Positions 7,847-16,671 are shown, counted from the stretch's first letter. The stretch: DNA of 26,899 bases from JBFMAE01 sp040756085 (GCA_040756085.1 JBFMAE010000229.1:1-26899), one strand, 5' to 3'. The notes: generated from the letters alone by a model not told the origin. Translations and numbers: made by a program.

Positions 7847-10153
7847 ATGGCCCAATTAAAGGAGATAACAAAGAGATTAGAGGAGATTCATGAAAAGATA
7901 AAGGCGGAGATCCCCTGGGAACCAATAGGTCATACACCTATGCCTGAGATGGCTGACCTCAGAAGCTGGGATATGAAACTTCTCCAGACCTACAAACCCT
8001 GGTATGCTCCGTTCTGTGACCTTTGCTGTTTATGCACATATGGTAAGTGTGATCTTACTGAGGCACGGAGGGGAGCATGTGGTATCGATATTGGTGCTCA
8101 ACAGGCAAGATTTGTGCTCTTGGCCTGCCTCATGGGCTGTTCAGCCCATGCCTCTCATGCAGGACATATTCTGGAAGTCTTAATTGAGAAGCATGGCCCG
8201 GATAAGAAGATCAATTTAGGCACTTCCATAGAAATCGAGGCACCGATTATAAGGACTGTTCTCGGGTTAAAGCCAGAAACACTGGGTGATCTTAAAACAG
8301 CTATTGAGTATGTCTATAAGGAGGTCACCCATCTTCTCGATTCCACTGCAATGGGTCAGGAAGGAAGCTGCCTGGATTATGAATCAAAGTCCTTACATGC
8401 TGGTATGCTTGACCATGTGGGCATGGAGGTGGGTGATATCGCCCAGATCATAGGATTTAATTATCCTACTTCGGTTGCCAATACACCTCTGGTAGACCTT
8501 GGATGGAATTCCGTGGATAAAACAAAGCCTATAATCTTATTTGTTGGACATAACCCCGCTACTTCCACTGTTGTGGTGGATTACCTGAGGGAAAACAATC
8601 TCTATGATAAGGTGGAGTTTTGTGGTGTTTGCTGTACTGCCCTTGAAACAAGCAGATACTCGGATAAAGCAAAGGTCATCGGTCCTTATTCCCGACAGCT
8701 CTTTTTTATCCGAAGCGGTTTTGCCGATGTCATCATGACCGATGAGCAATGTATCAGAACCGACATGCCTATGGAGGCATCAAAAGCGGGGTCCTCTCTG
8801 ATAGCATGCCTTGACAAAGTGATGTATGGTCTCGAAGATGCGACTGAATTGAATACAGATGATATCATAAAAAAGATGGTGGATGAAAAGAAGCATTTTG
8901 CTATTCTTGATCCAAAAAAGGCGGCTGAGGTGGCAACAAAGGTTGCCATGGCCATTGCACCTCAGAGAAGGAAGGAATGGTTAACAGAGCAAGAGGCTAC
9001 AGAACTGGCGAAAAAATGCAGTGATTGTGGCATTTGTGAACAGGCGTGCCCCAACCTTTTCGACATTGGAGACGGTGTCAGCCAAGTTGCCAAAGGTAAT
9101 TTCGATATTATAAGGGAACAGTTTAATTACTGTGTTGGCTGTGGCAAATGTGAGGAGGAATGTCCTCGAAACCTTCCCATCTTGAAGATCATGCAGGTGG
9201 GGGCAAGCAAAGAGACCTGGAAGATAAGGGCAGGGCGTGGTCCGATTATGGATACCGAGATCAGAAATGTCGGTGCGCCAATCACCTTGGGCACCATTCC
9301 CGGGGTAGTAGCATTGGTAGGTTGCTCCAATTTCCCTGACATACGAGACCTCGCCGAAATCGTGGATGAATTTGCTCGTAGAAAGTATATCGTTGTGGTT
9401 TCAGGTTGCACCGCTATGGCGGTTGGGATGTGGAAGGATGACGAAGGGAAAACATTATACGAGAAATATTCTCCTGATTTCGATGCGGGAGGAGTGGTCA
9501 ATGTTGGTTCCTGTGTTGCAAATAGCCATATCGCTGGAGCAGCGATCAAGATAGCCAATATCTTCGCTGCCTTGCCTTTGAGGGCAAATTATGAGGTGAT
9601 GGCTGACTATGTCCTGAACCGAGTAGGTGCGGTTGGCATCGCCTGGGGAGCTTATTCTCAGAAGGCTGCCTCCATTGGTACGGGTTTTAACCGGTTGGGG
9701 GTTCCAGTCATCCTCGGTCCCCACTCTTCCAAATATCGAAGGCTATATCTCTCGAGGAAGGAAGAAGATGAGTGGAAGGTTATGGATGCGAGAAAGAGGC
9801 AGATTGTAGAGACAGGAGAGCCTTCGCCCGAGCACCTCGCCTACGTATGTGAAACAAAAGAAAAGGCAATGGTGATGATCCCCAAACTATGCATCCGGAA
9901 GAATGATACTCCCCAAGGAAGGGGAATAAAACTGAATCACTATATTTCCCTATATAAAAAGTATATGGGCGGTGGTCTTCCAGAAGACCTTCCTCTCTAT
10001 GTAAGAAGAGAGCCTGATATTCCTCTCGTCTACAAAAAGGAGGTAAAGGCTTATCTAACGGAAATCGGCTGGAAACCAAAAGAACCCGTCGGACTTCCAA
10101 CCCTCCTCGGAACTTATCCAACGAAGGTTCCGGTGGATGCGGCAATACACTAA
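7847..10153 (+). CDS. cdhA: Archaeal-type CODH alpha subunit (ACDS complex)
   Basis: The CO dehydrogenase catalytic subunit, interconverting CO2 and CO at the Ni-Fe C-cluster. At 768 aa it is much longer than bacterial CooS/AcsA (~640) and has the archaeal CdhA insertion: a ferredoxin domain with Cys391/394/397/401 and Cys429/432/435/439 (CxxCxxCxxxCP twice). The N-terminal cysteine cluster CDLCCLCTYGKC (57-68), with Cys78, supplies the B/D clusters. Likely C-cluster residues include His236 (GHNPA), Cys262/263 (GVCC), Cys493 (VGCSN), Cys521 (SGCTAM) and Cys556 (GSCVAN). It has its own GGGAGG site and is followed by cdhB, the epsilon subunit found only with this CODH type. Confidence 0.97.
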   Translation: MAQLKEITKRLEEIHEKIKAEIPWEPIGHTPMPEMADLRSWDMKLLQTYKPWYAPFCDLCCLCTYGKCDLTEARRGACGIDIGAQQARFVLLACLMGCSAHASHAGHILEVLIEKHGPDKKINLGTSIEIEAPIIRTVLGLKPETLGDLKTAIEYVYKEVTHLLDSTAMGQEGSCLDYESKSLHAGMLDHVGMEVGDIAQIIGFNYPTSVANTPLVDLGWNSVDKTKPIILFVGHNPATSTVVVDYLRENNLYDKVEFCGVCCTALETSRYSDKAKVIGPYSRQLFFIRSGFADVIMTDEQCIRTDMPMEASKAGSSLIACLDKVMYGLEDATELNTDDIIKKMVDEKKHFAILDPKKAAEVATKVAMAIAPQRRKEWLTEQEATELAKKCSDCGICEQACPNLFDIGDGVSQVAKGNFDIIREQFNYCVGCGKCEEECPRNLPILKIMQVGASKETWKIRAGRGPIMDTEIRNVGAPITLGTIPGVVALVGCSNFPDIRDLAEIVDEFARRKYIVVVSGCTAMAVGMWKDDEGKTLYEKYSPDFDAGGVVNVGSCVANSHIAGAAIKIANIFAALPLRANYEVMADYVLNRVGAVGIAWGAYSQKAASIGTGFNRLGVPVILGPHSSKYRRLYLSRKEEDEWKVMDARKRQIVETGEPSPEHLAYVCETKEKAMVMIPKLCIRKNDTPQGRGIKLNHYISLYKKYMGGGLPEDLPLYVRREPDIPLVYKKEVKAYLTEIGWKPKEPVGLPTLLGTYPTKVPVDAAIH

Positions 10154-10168
10154 TAAGGAGGAAGATAT

Positions 10169-10729
10169 ATGAGTCAATTAGCCCCATTAATGCCATATCA
10201 TAGAGTAAATATCCTTACGGGAACGAGGACCGCAAGGCAAGTAGAAGATCCAGTAGAGTACGCTAAGCAGATAACAAAAGCAAATAGGCCTCTTCTCGTT
10301 CTCGGTCCACGCTTGCTTAAGTTGTCACTGGACGGAAGACTGCTTCTCGAATACGCTCTGGACATTGCGAAGGCCAAAAATATCCCTATCTGTGCTACTG
10401 CCACTGTTAAATCGAAGATGGTGGAATTAGGGGTAAAACCAGACAGTGTCTACGACATTGTTGAGATCATCAATGCCTTGAAAGACCCAGAGTGGAAGGG
10501 GGTGAGGAAGGAAGGGAATCACGACCTTGTACTGTTCTTCGGTTTCAGAACCGATCTTGGGGAACAGGGTCTTTCTGTGCTCAAGCATTTTGCTCCCCAT
10601 TTGAAGACCATGACCCTTTGCAAGTACTATTATCCCCATGCCGATTTCTCCCTTCCCAATATTAGAAAGGATGAGCAGTGGAAGAGTTTCTTAGAAAATT
10701 TAATAGATAATCTGAAGAAAGGAGAATAG
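10169..10729 (+). CDS. cdhB: ACDS complex epsilon subunit
   Basis: A 186-aa protein matching the epsilon subunit that binds CdhA in archaeal ACDS complexes. Recognisable segments are an N-terminal stretch leading to ITKANRPLLVLGPRLL (~34-49), a Rossmann-like fold with IPICATATVKSKMVELGV (~72-89), and LVLFFGFRTDLGEQGLSVLKHFAPHLKT (~120-147). There are no cysteine clusters. Bacterial-type CODH/ACS lacks this subunit, so it confirms the archaeal type. It starts 15 nt after cdhA with an AAGGAGGAAG site and abuts cdhC by 2 nt. Confidence 0.94.
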   Translation: MSQLAPLMPYHRVNILTGTRTARQVEDPVEYAKQITKANRPLLVLGPRLLKLSLDGRLLLEYALDIAKAKNIPICATATVKSKMVELGVKPDSVYDIVEIINALKDPEWKGVRKEGNHDLVLFFGFRTDLGEQGLSVLKHFAPHLKTMTLCKYYYPHADFSLPNIRKDEQWKSFLENLIDNLKKGE

Positions 10730-10731
10730 AG

Positions 10732-11979
10732 ATGGAGTTTCATACTGACATCGGACCGCAATATGAAGGTGAAGTGATAAGGAAGGAGAATCTTTTTATA
10801 GAATTTGGAGGACCAAAGGTAACGCATAAGTTTGAACTGGCCACTGTAAAGAGCTCCGATGAAATAGAAAATGAAAAGGTTGAAATCATCGGTCCGGACC
10901 TGAACGAACTGACACCCTATAACCCTGAGACGGATAAAGGCGGGACTTATCCCATCGCCATTTTGATCGATGTGGCTGGATCTGAATTGGATAAGGATGC
11001 GGAGTCCATCATCGAAAGAAAGATCCATATGTATCTAAATTTTATTCAGGGTTGGTATCATATGAATCAAAGACAGGATATGTGGGTGAGGTTGAGCACG
11101 GATGCCTATAAAAAAGGTTTTACCTCTTTAAAAGAATTGGGGGAAATCTTTAATTTCCTCTTCACCTCAGAGATGCCGATCATTGAAAAGATTCAGACCA
11201 CCATCATTACCGACCCGAAAAAAGTGGAGGAACTTTTGCCGGAGGCTTTAAAGAGATATGAGGCCAGAGATGAAAGAGCGAGGTTAATCAAAGACGAGGA
11301 TGTTGATATGTTCTACGGCTGTGTCCTATGCCAGAGCTTTGCCCCTACCCACTGCTCCATCATCGCTCCAAATAGGATTGCAAATTGCGGCGCCATCAAC
11401 TGGTTTGATGGTAGAGCGGCAGCTAAAATCGACCCCGAAGGGCCCATCTTTGCCATAGAAAAAGGGGAGTTGGTAGATCCTGTTAAGGGTGAATATGAGG
11501 GAGTTAACAAAGTCGTGCAGGAGAAATCCTTAGGCAGCTATGATAGAGTTTATCTTTACAGTGCTTTTGAGCATCCCCACACCTCATGCGGTTGTTTCCA
11601 GGCGATCGTTTTCTACATTCCTGAGGTGGATGCCTTTGGGATCGTGCACAGGGAATTTAAAGCGGAGACGGTAATTGGGACTACTTTCTCCCGTATGGCT
11701 GGTGAAACATCCGGAGGAAAACAGATCGAGGGTCGGCTTGGAACCGGTCTGGAACAAATCAGATCCACGAAGTTTATTCAGGCAGACGGTGGCCTGGCCA
11801 GGATCGTCTGGATGCCCAAAGAAATAAAGGAAAGGTATAAAGACGTCCTCGAGGCAAAGGGGCTCTATGATAAGATCGCCACAGAAGAAGATGCCAAGAA
11901 CCCCGATGAACTTACTGCATTTTTAGAAAAAGTGGGACACCCTTGGTTAAAGGGTGAGGTGGAGATTCCAGTAAAATAA
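10732..11979 (+). CDS. cdhC: Acetyl-CoA synthase, archaeal-type beta subunit
   Basis: Makes acetyl-CoA from CO, the CFeSP methyl group and CoA at the A-cluster. The A-cluster ligands are visible: Cys197 and Cys200 (YGCVLCQ), Cys208 (THCS), Cys219 (ANCGAINW), and the Ni-binding Cys-Gly-Cys at 286-288 (TSCGCF). At 415 aa it is the short archaeal form; bacterial AcsB (~730 aa) has an extra N-terminal domain that docks to CODH, which is missing here. The C-terminus ends in PWLKGEVEIPVK. It starts 2 nt after cdhB with GGAG in the end of that gene, indicating translational coupling. Confidence 0.97.
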   Translation: MEFHTDIGPQYEGEVIRKENLFIEFGGPKVTHKFELATVKSSDEIENEKVEIIGPDLNELTPYNPETDKGGTYPIAILIDVAGSELDKDAESIIERKIHMYLNFIQGWYHMNQRQDMWVRLSTDAYKKGFTSLKELGEIFNFLFTSEMPIIEKIQTTIITDPKKVEELLPEALKRYEARDERARLIKDEDVDMFYGCVLCQSFAPTHCSIIAPNRIANCGAINWFDGRAAAKIDPEGPIFAIEKGELVDPVKGEYEGVNKVVQEKSLGSYDRVYLYSAFEHPHTSCGCFQAIVFYIPEVDAFGIVHREFKAETVIGTTFSRMAGETSGGKQIEGRLGTGLEQIRSTKFIQADGGLARIVWMPKEIKERYKDVLEAKGLYDKIATEEDAKNPDELTAFLEKVGHPWLKGEVEIPVK

Positions 11980-11992
11980 TAGGAGGTGAGTT

Positions 11993-13354
11993 ATGCCAAT
12001 CTCAGGGTCTGAAATTGTAAAGATGCTTCCCGGAAAAAAACCATGCAAGGATTGTGGTTTTCCCACATGCTTCGCCTTCGCGATGAAACTGGCAACAGGT
12101 GGAGCACCGGTCGATAAATGTCCTTATCTACCCCCAGAGGTGAAGGCCAAACTTGAAGATCTGCTAGCGCCTGCAATAAAACTTATTACGATTGGTACAG
12201 GGGATAATAAGGTGCAGGTTGGAAATGAAGAGGTGATCTACCGGCATGAAAAGACCTACGTCCATACACCGGGTATTGCCATTCTTATTTCAGATAAAGA
12301 AAGCGAGGCCAAGGTTGATGGGAAGATAAAAAAGATAAAAGAGCTCCAATTTCCATGGGTGGGTTTAACTCTCAAGGCAGAGCTTCTCGCTCTTCAATTC
12401 GAATCCGGAGACAAGAACAAATTCCTCGCCTTGGTTAAAAAGGTATCCGATTCTGCAAACCTTGGGATGATTCTCATCTCACAGGATTTGGATGTTCTAT
12501 TCTCCGCTCGTGATCTCTGTGCTGACAAAAGACCCCTTCTCTACCCGATCACAAAGGAAAATATCGATCAGGCCATTCCAAAAATTAAAGAAAAACCAAC
12601 CCCTGTCGGTGTTCGGGGAGGAAGCATTGAAGAACTGATTCCTTTAACGATGAAATTGAAAGAGGCTGGAGTCGATGAAGCCATATTAGATCCAGGATCT
12701 AAGAATCTGGTGGATGCAATAAGAGATCAGACTTTTATTCGAAGGGCAGCCTTGAAACAAGGCTTTAGACCCCTTGGTTACCCAACAATCACCTTTCCCT
12801 GTTTTATGGCAAAGGATGGTTTAAAGGAGGCCCTCACCGCCTCTGTTTTTATAAACAAATTTGCTGCCATTATCGTCCTTTCCGATTTCGATCAGTATTC
12901 CCTTCTCCCCCTCCTGGTCGAACGCCTTAACATCTATACCGATCCACGCTTCCCAATGGCAGTGGAAGAGAAATACTACGAAATCGGAGAGCCTGATGAG
13001 AATGCTCCAGTCCTTATCACTTCGAATTGGGCATTGACCTATTTTATCGTCTCTTCAGCTATTGAAGCCACAAAAGTCCCTTCTTTTCTATGTGTTAAGG
13101 ATGCAGAAGGGCTCGGCGTCCTTACTGGTTGGGCAGCAGGCAAGTTCAGCGGCGATTCAGTGGGCGCGATGGTTAAAAAATCGGGTATTGAGAATAAAGT
13201 AAAAAATAAAAAGATTGTTATCCCAGGAAGGGTAGCAAGGATAAAAGGGGAACTGGAGGATGCTCTACCTGGTTGGGAAGTGGTGATCGGTCCAAGAGAG
13301 GCCGCAGGAATAGGAGCATTTCTACCGGAATATGCTAAAAGTTTAAGGAAATGA
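11993..13354 (+). CDS. cdhE: Corrinoid iron-sulfur protein large (gamma) subunit
   Basis: Carries the [4Fe-4S] cluster and the cobamide of the CFeSP. The N-terminal Fe-S domain has Cys18, Cys21, Cys26 and Cys43 (PCKDCGFPTCFAFA...KCP). A TIM-barrel domain follows (~80-320), then a C-terminal cobamide-binding domain containing GLGVLTGWAAGKFSGDSVG (~375-393). At 453 aa it is full length. The ribosome-binding site AGGAGGTGAG is perfect. Its stop codon overlaps the next gene's start (ATGA), which ties the NuoE/NuoF module to CODH/ACS expression. Confidence 0.97.
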   Translation: MPISGSEIVKMLPGKKPCKDCGFPTCFAFAMKLATGGAPVDKCPYLPPEVKAKLEDLLAPAIKLITIGTGDNKVQVGNEEVIYRHEKTYVHTPGIAILISDKESEAKVDGKIKKIKELQFPWVGLTLKAELLALQFESGDKNKFLALVKKVSDSANLGMILISQDLDVLFSARDLCADKRPLLYPITKENIDQAIPKIKEKPTPVGVRGGSIEELIPLTMKLKEAGVDEAILDPGSKNLVDAIRDQTFIRRAALKQGFRPLGYPTITFPCFMAKDGLKEALTASVFINKFAAIIVLSDFDQYSLLPLLVERLNIYTDPRFPMAVEEKYYEIGEPDENAPVLITSNWALTYFIVSSAIEATKVPSFLCVKDAEGLGVLTGWAAGKFSGDSVGAMVKKSGIENKVKNKKIVIPGRVARIKGELEDALPGWEVVIGPREAAGIGAFLPEYAKSLRK

Positions 13355-13833
13355 AGGAGAAAGGAGAAGAATTATCTACTGAGGAACTCTTGACGATACT
13401 GGAAAAACACAGAAGCGAGAGGAATGGTTTAATCCCCATATTGCTTGAGATTCAGAAAGAATTTGGATATCTTCCTAAAGAGGCGATGAAAAGGGTTGCC
13501 GAGTTTTTGGGGATGAAGCCCGTTGATGTTTGGGGGGTTGCTACCTTTTTTAACCAGTTTCGATTGACCCCATTGGGAAAAAACCATGTTAAAGTCTGCA
13601 TGGGAACTGCTTGTCATCTGGCAGGAGGTCGTTTAGTCCTGGAGGCTTTGGAGCGGGAACTCAACATCAAAGTAGGGGAGACCTCGACAGATGGTCATTT
13701 CAGCCTCGAGAGAGTTGCCTGTATCGGTTGTTGCATGCTTGCTCCCGTAATGGTAATTAAGGACAAAATTTATCCCAAGATGTCCTCTTTTAAGGTAGAG
13801 GAATCCTTAATCCCTTATAGGCAGGAAGAGTAA
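13351..13833 (+). CDS. NuoE/HydC-like [2Fe-2S] subunit
   Basis: A thioredoxin-like [2Fe-2S] protein of the NuoE/HoxE/HydC family, normally bound to a NuoF/HydB flavoprotein. A helical N-terminal part (IPILLEIQKEFGYLPKEAM, ~29-46) leads into the ferredoxin fold, with Cys83 and Cys88 (VCMGTACHL) and Cys124 and Cys128 (ACIGCCMLAP); an extra Cys127 lies beside the last ligand. The 160-aa length is typical. The ATG overlaps the cdhE stop by four bases (ATGA). With the NuoF-like protein downstream and the HoxU-like protein encoded before acsE, it suggests a three-subunit NAD(P)H-linked complex. Confidence 0.93.
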   Translation: MKEKGEELSTEELLTILEKHRSERNGLIPILLEIQKEFGYLPKEAMKRVAEFLGMKPVDVWGVATFFNQFRLTPLGKNHVKVCMGTACHLAGGRLVLEALERELNIKVGETSTDGHFSLERVACIGCCMLAPVMVIKDKIYPKMSSFKVEESLIPYRQEE

Positions 13834-13839
13834 ATCCCA

Positions 13840-13886
13840 TTAGTCCGTGACCCGTGTCCGCTAGCCGTGTCCGGACACGGACACGA
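13840..13886. repeat. CCGTGTCCG short repeat cluster at the NuoF-like gene start
   Basis: CCGTGTCCG occurs twice (around 13852 and 13866), the second copy running into the palindrome CCGTGTCCGGACACGG and then a further ACACG. The cluster fills the gap between the NuoE-like stop and the NuoF-like start. It creates an apparent in-frame GTG (13854) whose first codons read as repeat-derived Arg/Thr-rich sequence. Confidence 0.6.
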
Positions 13887-13898
13887 AAAAGAGGAAGA

Positions 13899-15836
13899 TT
13901 GACATTTGAAGAGATTAGAAAAAGGGCTCAAGCCCTATGGGAAGCTTTAGAGAACGGTATACATGTACTTGTTGGGACTGCTACCTGTGGCAGGGCAGCA
14001 GGTGCTTTGGATGTCATTGATGCATTTAAAAGTGAATTGTCACGACGGAGCATCGATGTACCAATTATTCAGGTAGGATGTATTGGTTTATGCTATGCTG
14101 AACCCTTGGTGATTATTTCCAGACCGGAATCCCTCCGAATTGTCTATCACAACATTACTCCGGATTTAGTTTCCCGTCTTGTAGAAGGGTATATCATAGG
14201 TGATGATCCGTGCCTTGAGCTTGCCTTGGGTACTCTCGAGACAAATGGAAGGGAAGCTCCCTATATCCCTGAACTCCCAAGATCTGAGCATGAACTTCGC
14301 TTCATATTACGCCACTGCGGTTATATTGACCCTGAAAATATCCATTACTACATAGCGAATGGGGGTTATGGCGCATTAGAGAAGGCTCTAAGGATGCCGC
14401 CCGAGGAGATCATCGAAGAGGTAAAAAAGTCAGGACTCCGGGGAAGAGGAGGTGCTGGATTCCCTTCAGGGCTGAAATGGGAGCTATGCCGTAAAACTGA
14501 AGGTGCAACAAAGTATGTCGTTTGTAATGCGGACGAAGGGGATCCTGGCGCCTTTATGGACAGGGTCATTTTAGAGAGTGATCCCCAAGAGGTCATCGAA
14601 GGCATGATCATCGCTGCCCATGCTGTGGGGGCCCAGAAGGGCTATATTTATGTTCGTGCCGAATATCCATTGGCTATTGAACGTGTAAGGAATGCTTTAA
14701 GACAGGGAGAGGCGATAGGGATTTTAGGAGATGATATTCTCGGTAGTGGTTTCCGTTTCCATATAGAGATTGCAGAAGGCGCAGGTGCTTTTATCTCTGG
14801 CGAAGGAACAGCATTAGTCGCAGCCATGGAAGGAAGAAGGAGTGAACCAAGAGTAAGACCTCCTCGCCTTGCCGAGTCTGGGTTATGGGGTAGGCCTACC
14901 CTTCTGAATAATGTAAAGACCTTCTCCTATATACCCTTAATCATCGATCGAGGAGCGGATTGGTTTTCCTCCATCGGAACGGAAAAAAGTAAGGGCACTG
15001 CAGTATTTACCCTTGCTGGAAAGGTCCAATCTCCTGGCTTGACTGAGGTACCTATGGGGACAACGGTTCGCAAGATTGTCTACGAAATTGCTGGGGGTAT
15101 GCGTAACTCAAGGCAATTTAAGGCGGCCCAGATTGGCGGCCCTTCCGGTGGCTGTATCCCTGAGAACTTACTCGACATCCCCATCGATTTTGATTCCCTT
15201 CATGAAGCCGGTTCCATGATGGGTTCAGGTGGCATGATCTTTATGGATGAGGAGGATTGTGCTGTGGATACGGCACGATTCTTTCTTGACTTTACTACCA
15301 AAGAATCCTGTGGCAAATGCACGATGTGTCGGATAGGGACTTTGCAACTCCTGAGCATTTTGGAGGACATCTCTACTGGGAAAGCTAAAATGGAAGACCT
15401 CGAACTTATCCAACAATTGGCCGAAGATGTGAAGATGGGATCACTTTGCGGCTTGGGCCGTTCATCTCCCAATCCCGTCCTTACCACGATGCGTTACTTT
15501 GGTGATGAATACAGGGCTCACATCTTGGAGAAACGTTGCCCTGCACTGGTCTGCAAGGATCTCATCGCCTACTACATCCTTCCTGATAAATGTGATCGAG
15601 CTTGTGAGCATTGTGTCCTTGTATGCCCTACCGAGGCGATCAAAGGTGGAAAGGGGGAGGTGAAAGTCATCGACCAGGAGAAATGCTCAAAATGTGGCAC
15701 CTGTCGTGAGGTATGTCCTCCGGAGTATCACGCTGTGGTAAAAATCTCACCGATTAGTAAACTTCCCAAAGCTGAAGCGCAAAAGAACCATAACTGTCAC
15801 TCCCGCGAAGGCGGGAGTCCAGACTTGTCCCTGTGA
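13899..15836 (+). CDS. NuoF/HydB-like FMN and NAD(P)H-binding subunit
   Basis: A diaphorase-type flavoprotein transferring electrons between NAD(P)H and Fe-S carriers. Numbered from a TTG at 13899 preceded by GAGGAAG (a GTG at 13854 is also in frame but lies in repeat sequence): N-terminal thioredoxin-like [2Fe-2S] domain (Cys30, Cys61, Cys65), NADH/FMN motifs GLRGRGGAGF (~179-188) and NADEGDPGAF (~210-219), [4Fe-4S] ligands Cys471/474/477 and Cys517, and a C-terminal ferredoxin domain. Its first motif has unusual CxxxCxxCxxxCP spacing (565/569/572/576); the second is normal (596/599/602/606). The usual GEETAL reads GEGTAL. The last residues (CHSREGGSPDLSL) are encoded by a palindromic repeat. 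The architecture matches HydB of bifurcating hydrogenases, but no hydrogenase subunit is present. Confidence 0.93.
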   Translation: MTFEEIRKRAQALWEALENGIHVLVGTATCGRAAGALDVIDAFKSELSRRSIDVPIIQVGCIGLCYAEPLVIISRPESLRIVYHNITPDLVSRLVEGYIIGDDPCLELALGTLETNGREAPYIPELPRSEHELRFILRHCGYIDPENIHYYIANGGYGALEKALRMPPEEIIEEVKKSGLRGRGGAGFPSGLKWELCRKTEGATKYVVCNADEGDPGAFMDRVILESDPQEVIEGMIIAAHAVGAQKGYIYVRAEYPLAIERVRNALRQGEAIGILGDDILGSGFRFHIEIAEGAGAFISGEGTALVAAMEGRRSEPRVRPPRLAESGLWGRPTLLNNVKTFSYIPLIIDRGADWFSSIGTEKSKGTAVFTLAGKVQSPGLTEVPMGTTVRKIVYEIAGGMRNSRQFKAAQIGGPSGGCIPENLLDIPIDFDSLHEAGSMMGSGGMIFMDEEDCAVDTARFFLDFTTKESCGKCTMCRIGTLQLLSILEDISTGKAKMEDLELIQQLAEDVKMGSLCGLGRSSPNPVLTTMRYFGDEYRAHILEKRCPALVCKDLIAYYILPDKCDRACEHCVLVCPTEAIKGGKGEVKVIDQEKCSKCGTCREVCPPEYHAVVKISPISKLPKAEAQKNHNCHSREGGSPDLSL

Positions 15837-15887
15837 AAACAGGGAACCAGTAGAAAAAAACTGGATTCCTGCTTTCGCAGGAATGAC
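15796..15887. repeat. Triple-hairpin palindromic repeat (GTCACTCCCGC... type)
   Basis: Three perfect hairpins lie in tandem: ACTCCCGC/GCGGGAGT (15799-15818), CCCTGT/ACAGGG (15829-15844) and ATTCCTGC/GCAGGAAT (15865-15884). The outer arms GTCACTCCCGCGAAGGCGGG and its partner ending GCAGGAATGAC are also mutually complementary with few mismatches. This is the common 'GTCATTCCCGCGAAAGCGGGAATCCAG' dispersed palindrome type. It supplies the stop codon of the NuoF-like gene and lies just before cooC1. Confidence 0.85.
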
Positions 15888-15915
15888 TCGAAGGAATAAA
15901 AAGGAGATCAATAGA

Positions 15916-16671
15916 ATGGCAAGGAAGATCGTCTCCACAGGGAGAGGGGGGACAGGAAAATCAACCTTTGTCGCTTTAATGAGTCGATACCTTAAACCCC
16001 CATCCTTACTCATTGACCTCGACCCTGATCTAAGCTTAGCCGATATGTTAGGAATAGATTTCTATAAAGAAGGGAAAAGGACTATTGTGGAGGCCCTTTA
16101 CGATGCTGTGGGCGAGAGAAAGAGTGGTGGAAGTCCTTTGACCCCTGTAGAGGATCGGTTCAAGGGAATGATCTGGGGGGATTGTTTGTATGAGGGGAAG
16201 GGATTTGATCTCATTACCCTCGGGACGAAGGATTTGGAAGGTTGTTATTGCTACCCTGACCATCTATTGAGAAAAATCATTTCTCAATTAGCAAAGAACT
16301 ATACGAATGTCGTCGTCGACTCCCCAGCAGGCTTAGAGCATCTAAATCGTAATATCGTTTCTGAGGTAGATGACTTATTTATTATCCTCGATCCCTCTGA
16401 GAAGTCCTTAACCCATATCAAGAAGGTAAAGGTCATTTTAAGGGAGGTGGGGATGATGTATGATCACTTCTATCTAGTAGGAAATTATATGTTTGATGAA
16501 GAATCAGAGAAGTATTTTAAAGATACGGGTGAAATCTATTTAGGGAAGATCGACTATGATAAAAATGTTGAAGAATATAATCTCAAAGGGGAGTCCTTGC
16601 ACAAACTACCCGAAGATTCGCCTGCATGTCGGTCGGTGAGAAAGATCATAGAAAAAGCGAGATTAATATAA
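15916..16671 (+). CDS. CooC-like nickel-insertion ATPase, copy 1
   Basis: A MinD/ParA-type P-loop ATPase of the CooC group, which helps insert nickel into CODH (and possibly ACS). The nucleotide-binding loop is TGRGGTGKST (~8-17), the switch region VDSPAGLEHLNR (~134-145), and the CooC-type metal-binding Cys-x-Cys is Cys110/Cys112 (GCYCYPD). The signature lysine of the deviant Walker A motif (normally GKGG) is Arg in both tandem copies. The ATG at 15916 follows AAGGAG; an earlier in-frame ATG (15883) lies in the palindromic repeat and is not favoured. It is 251 aa and ends 2 nt before copy 2. Confidence 0.9.
   Translation: MARKIVSTGRGGTGKSTFVALMSRYLKPPSLLIDLDPDLSLADMLGIDFYKEGKRTIVEALYDAVGERKSGGSPLTPVEDRFKGMIWGDCLYEGKGFDLITLGTKDLEGCYCYPDHLLRKIISQLAKNYTNVVVDSPAGLEHLNRNIVSEVDDLFIILDPSEKSLTHIKKVKVILREVGMMYDHFYLVGNYMFDEESEKYFKDTGEIYLGKIDYDKNVEEYNLKGESLHKLPEDSPACRSVRKIIEKARLI

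Noticed and set aside
15883..15915. Upstream in-frame ATG for the first cooC-like gene
   Set aside because: It falls in the palindromic repeat without an SD; the ATG at 15916 follows AAGGAG and aligns with the second copy.
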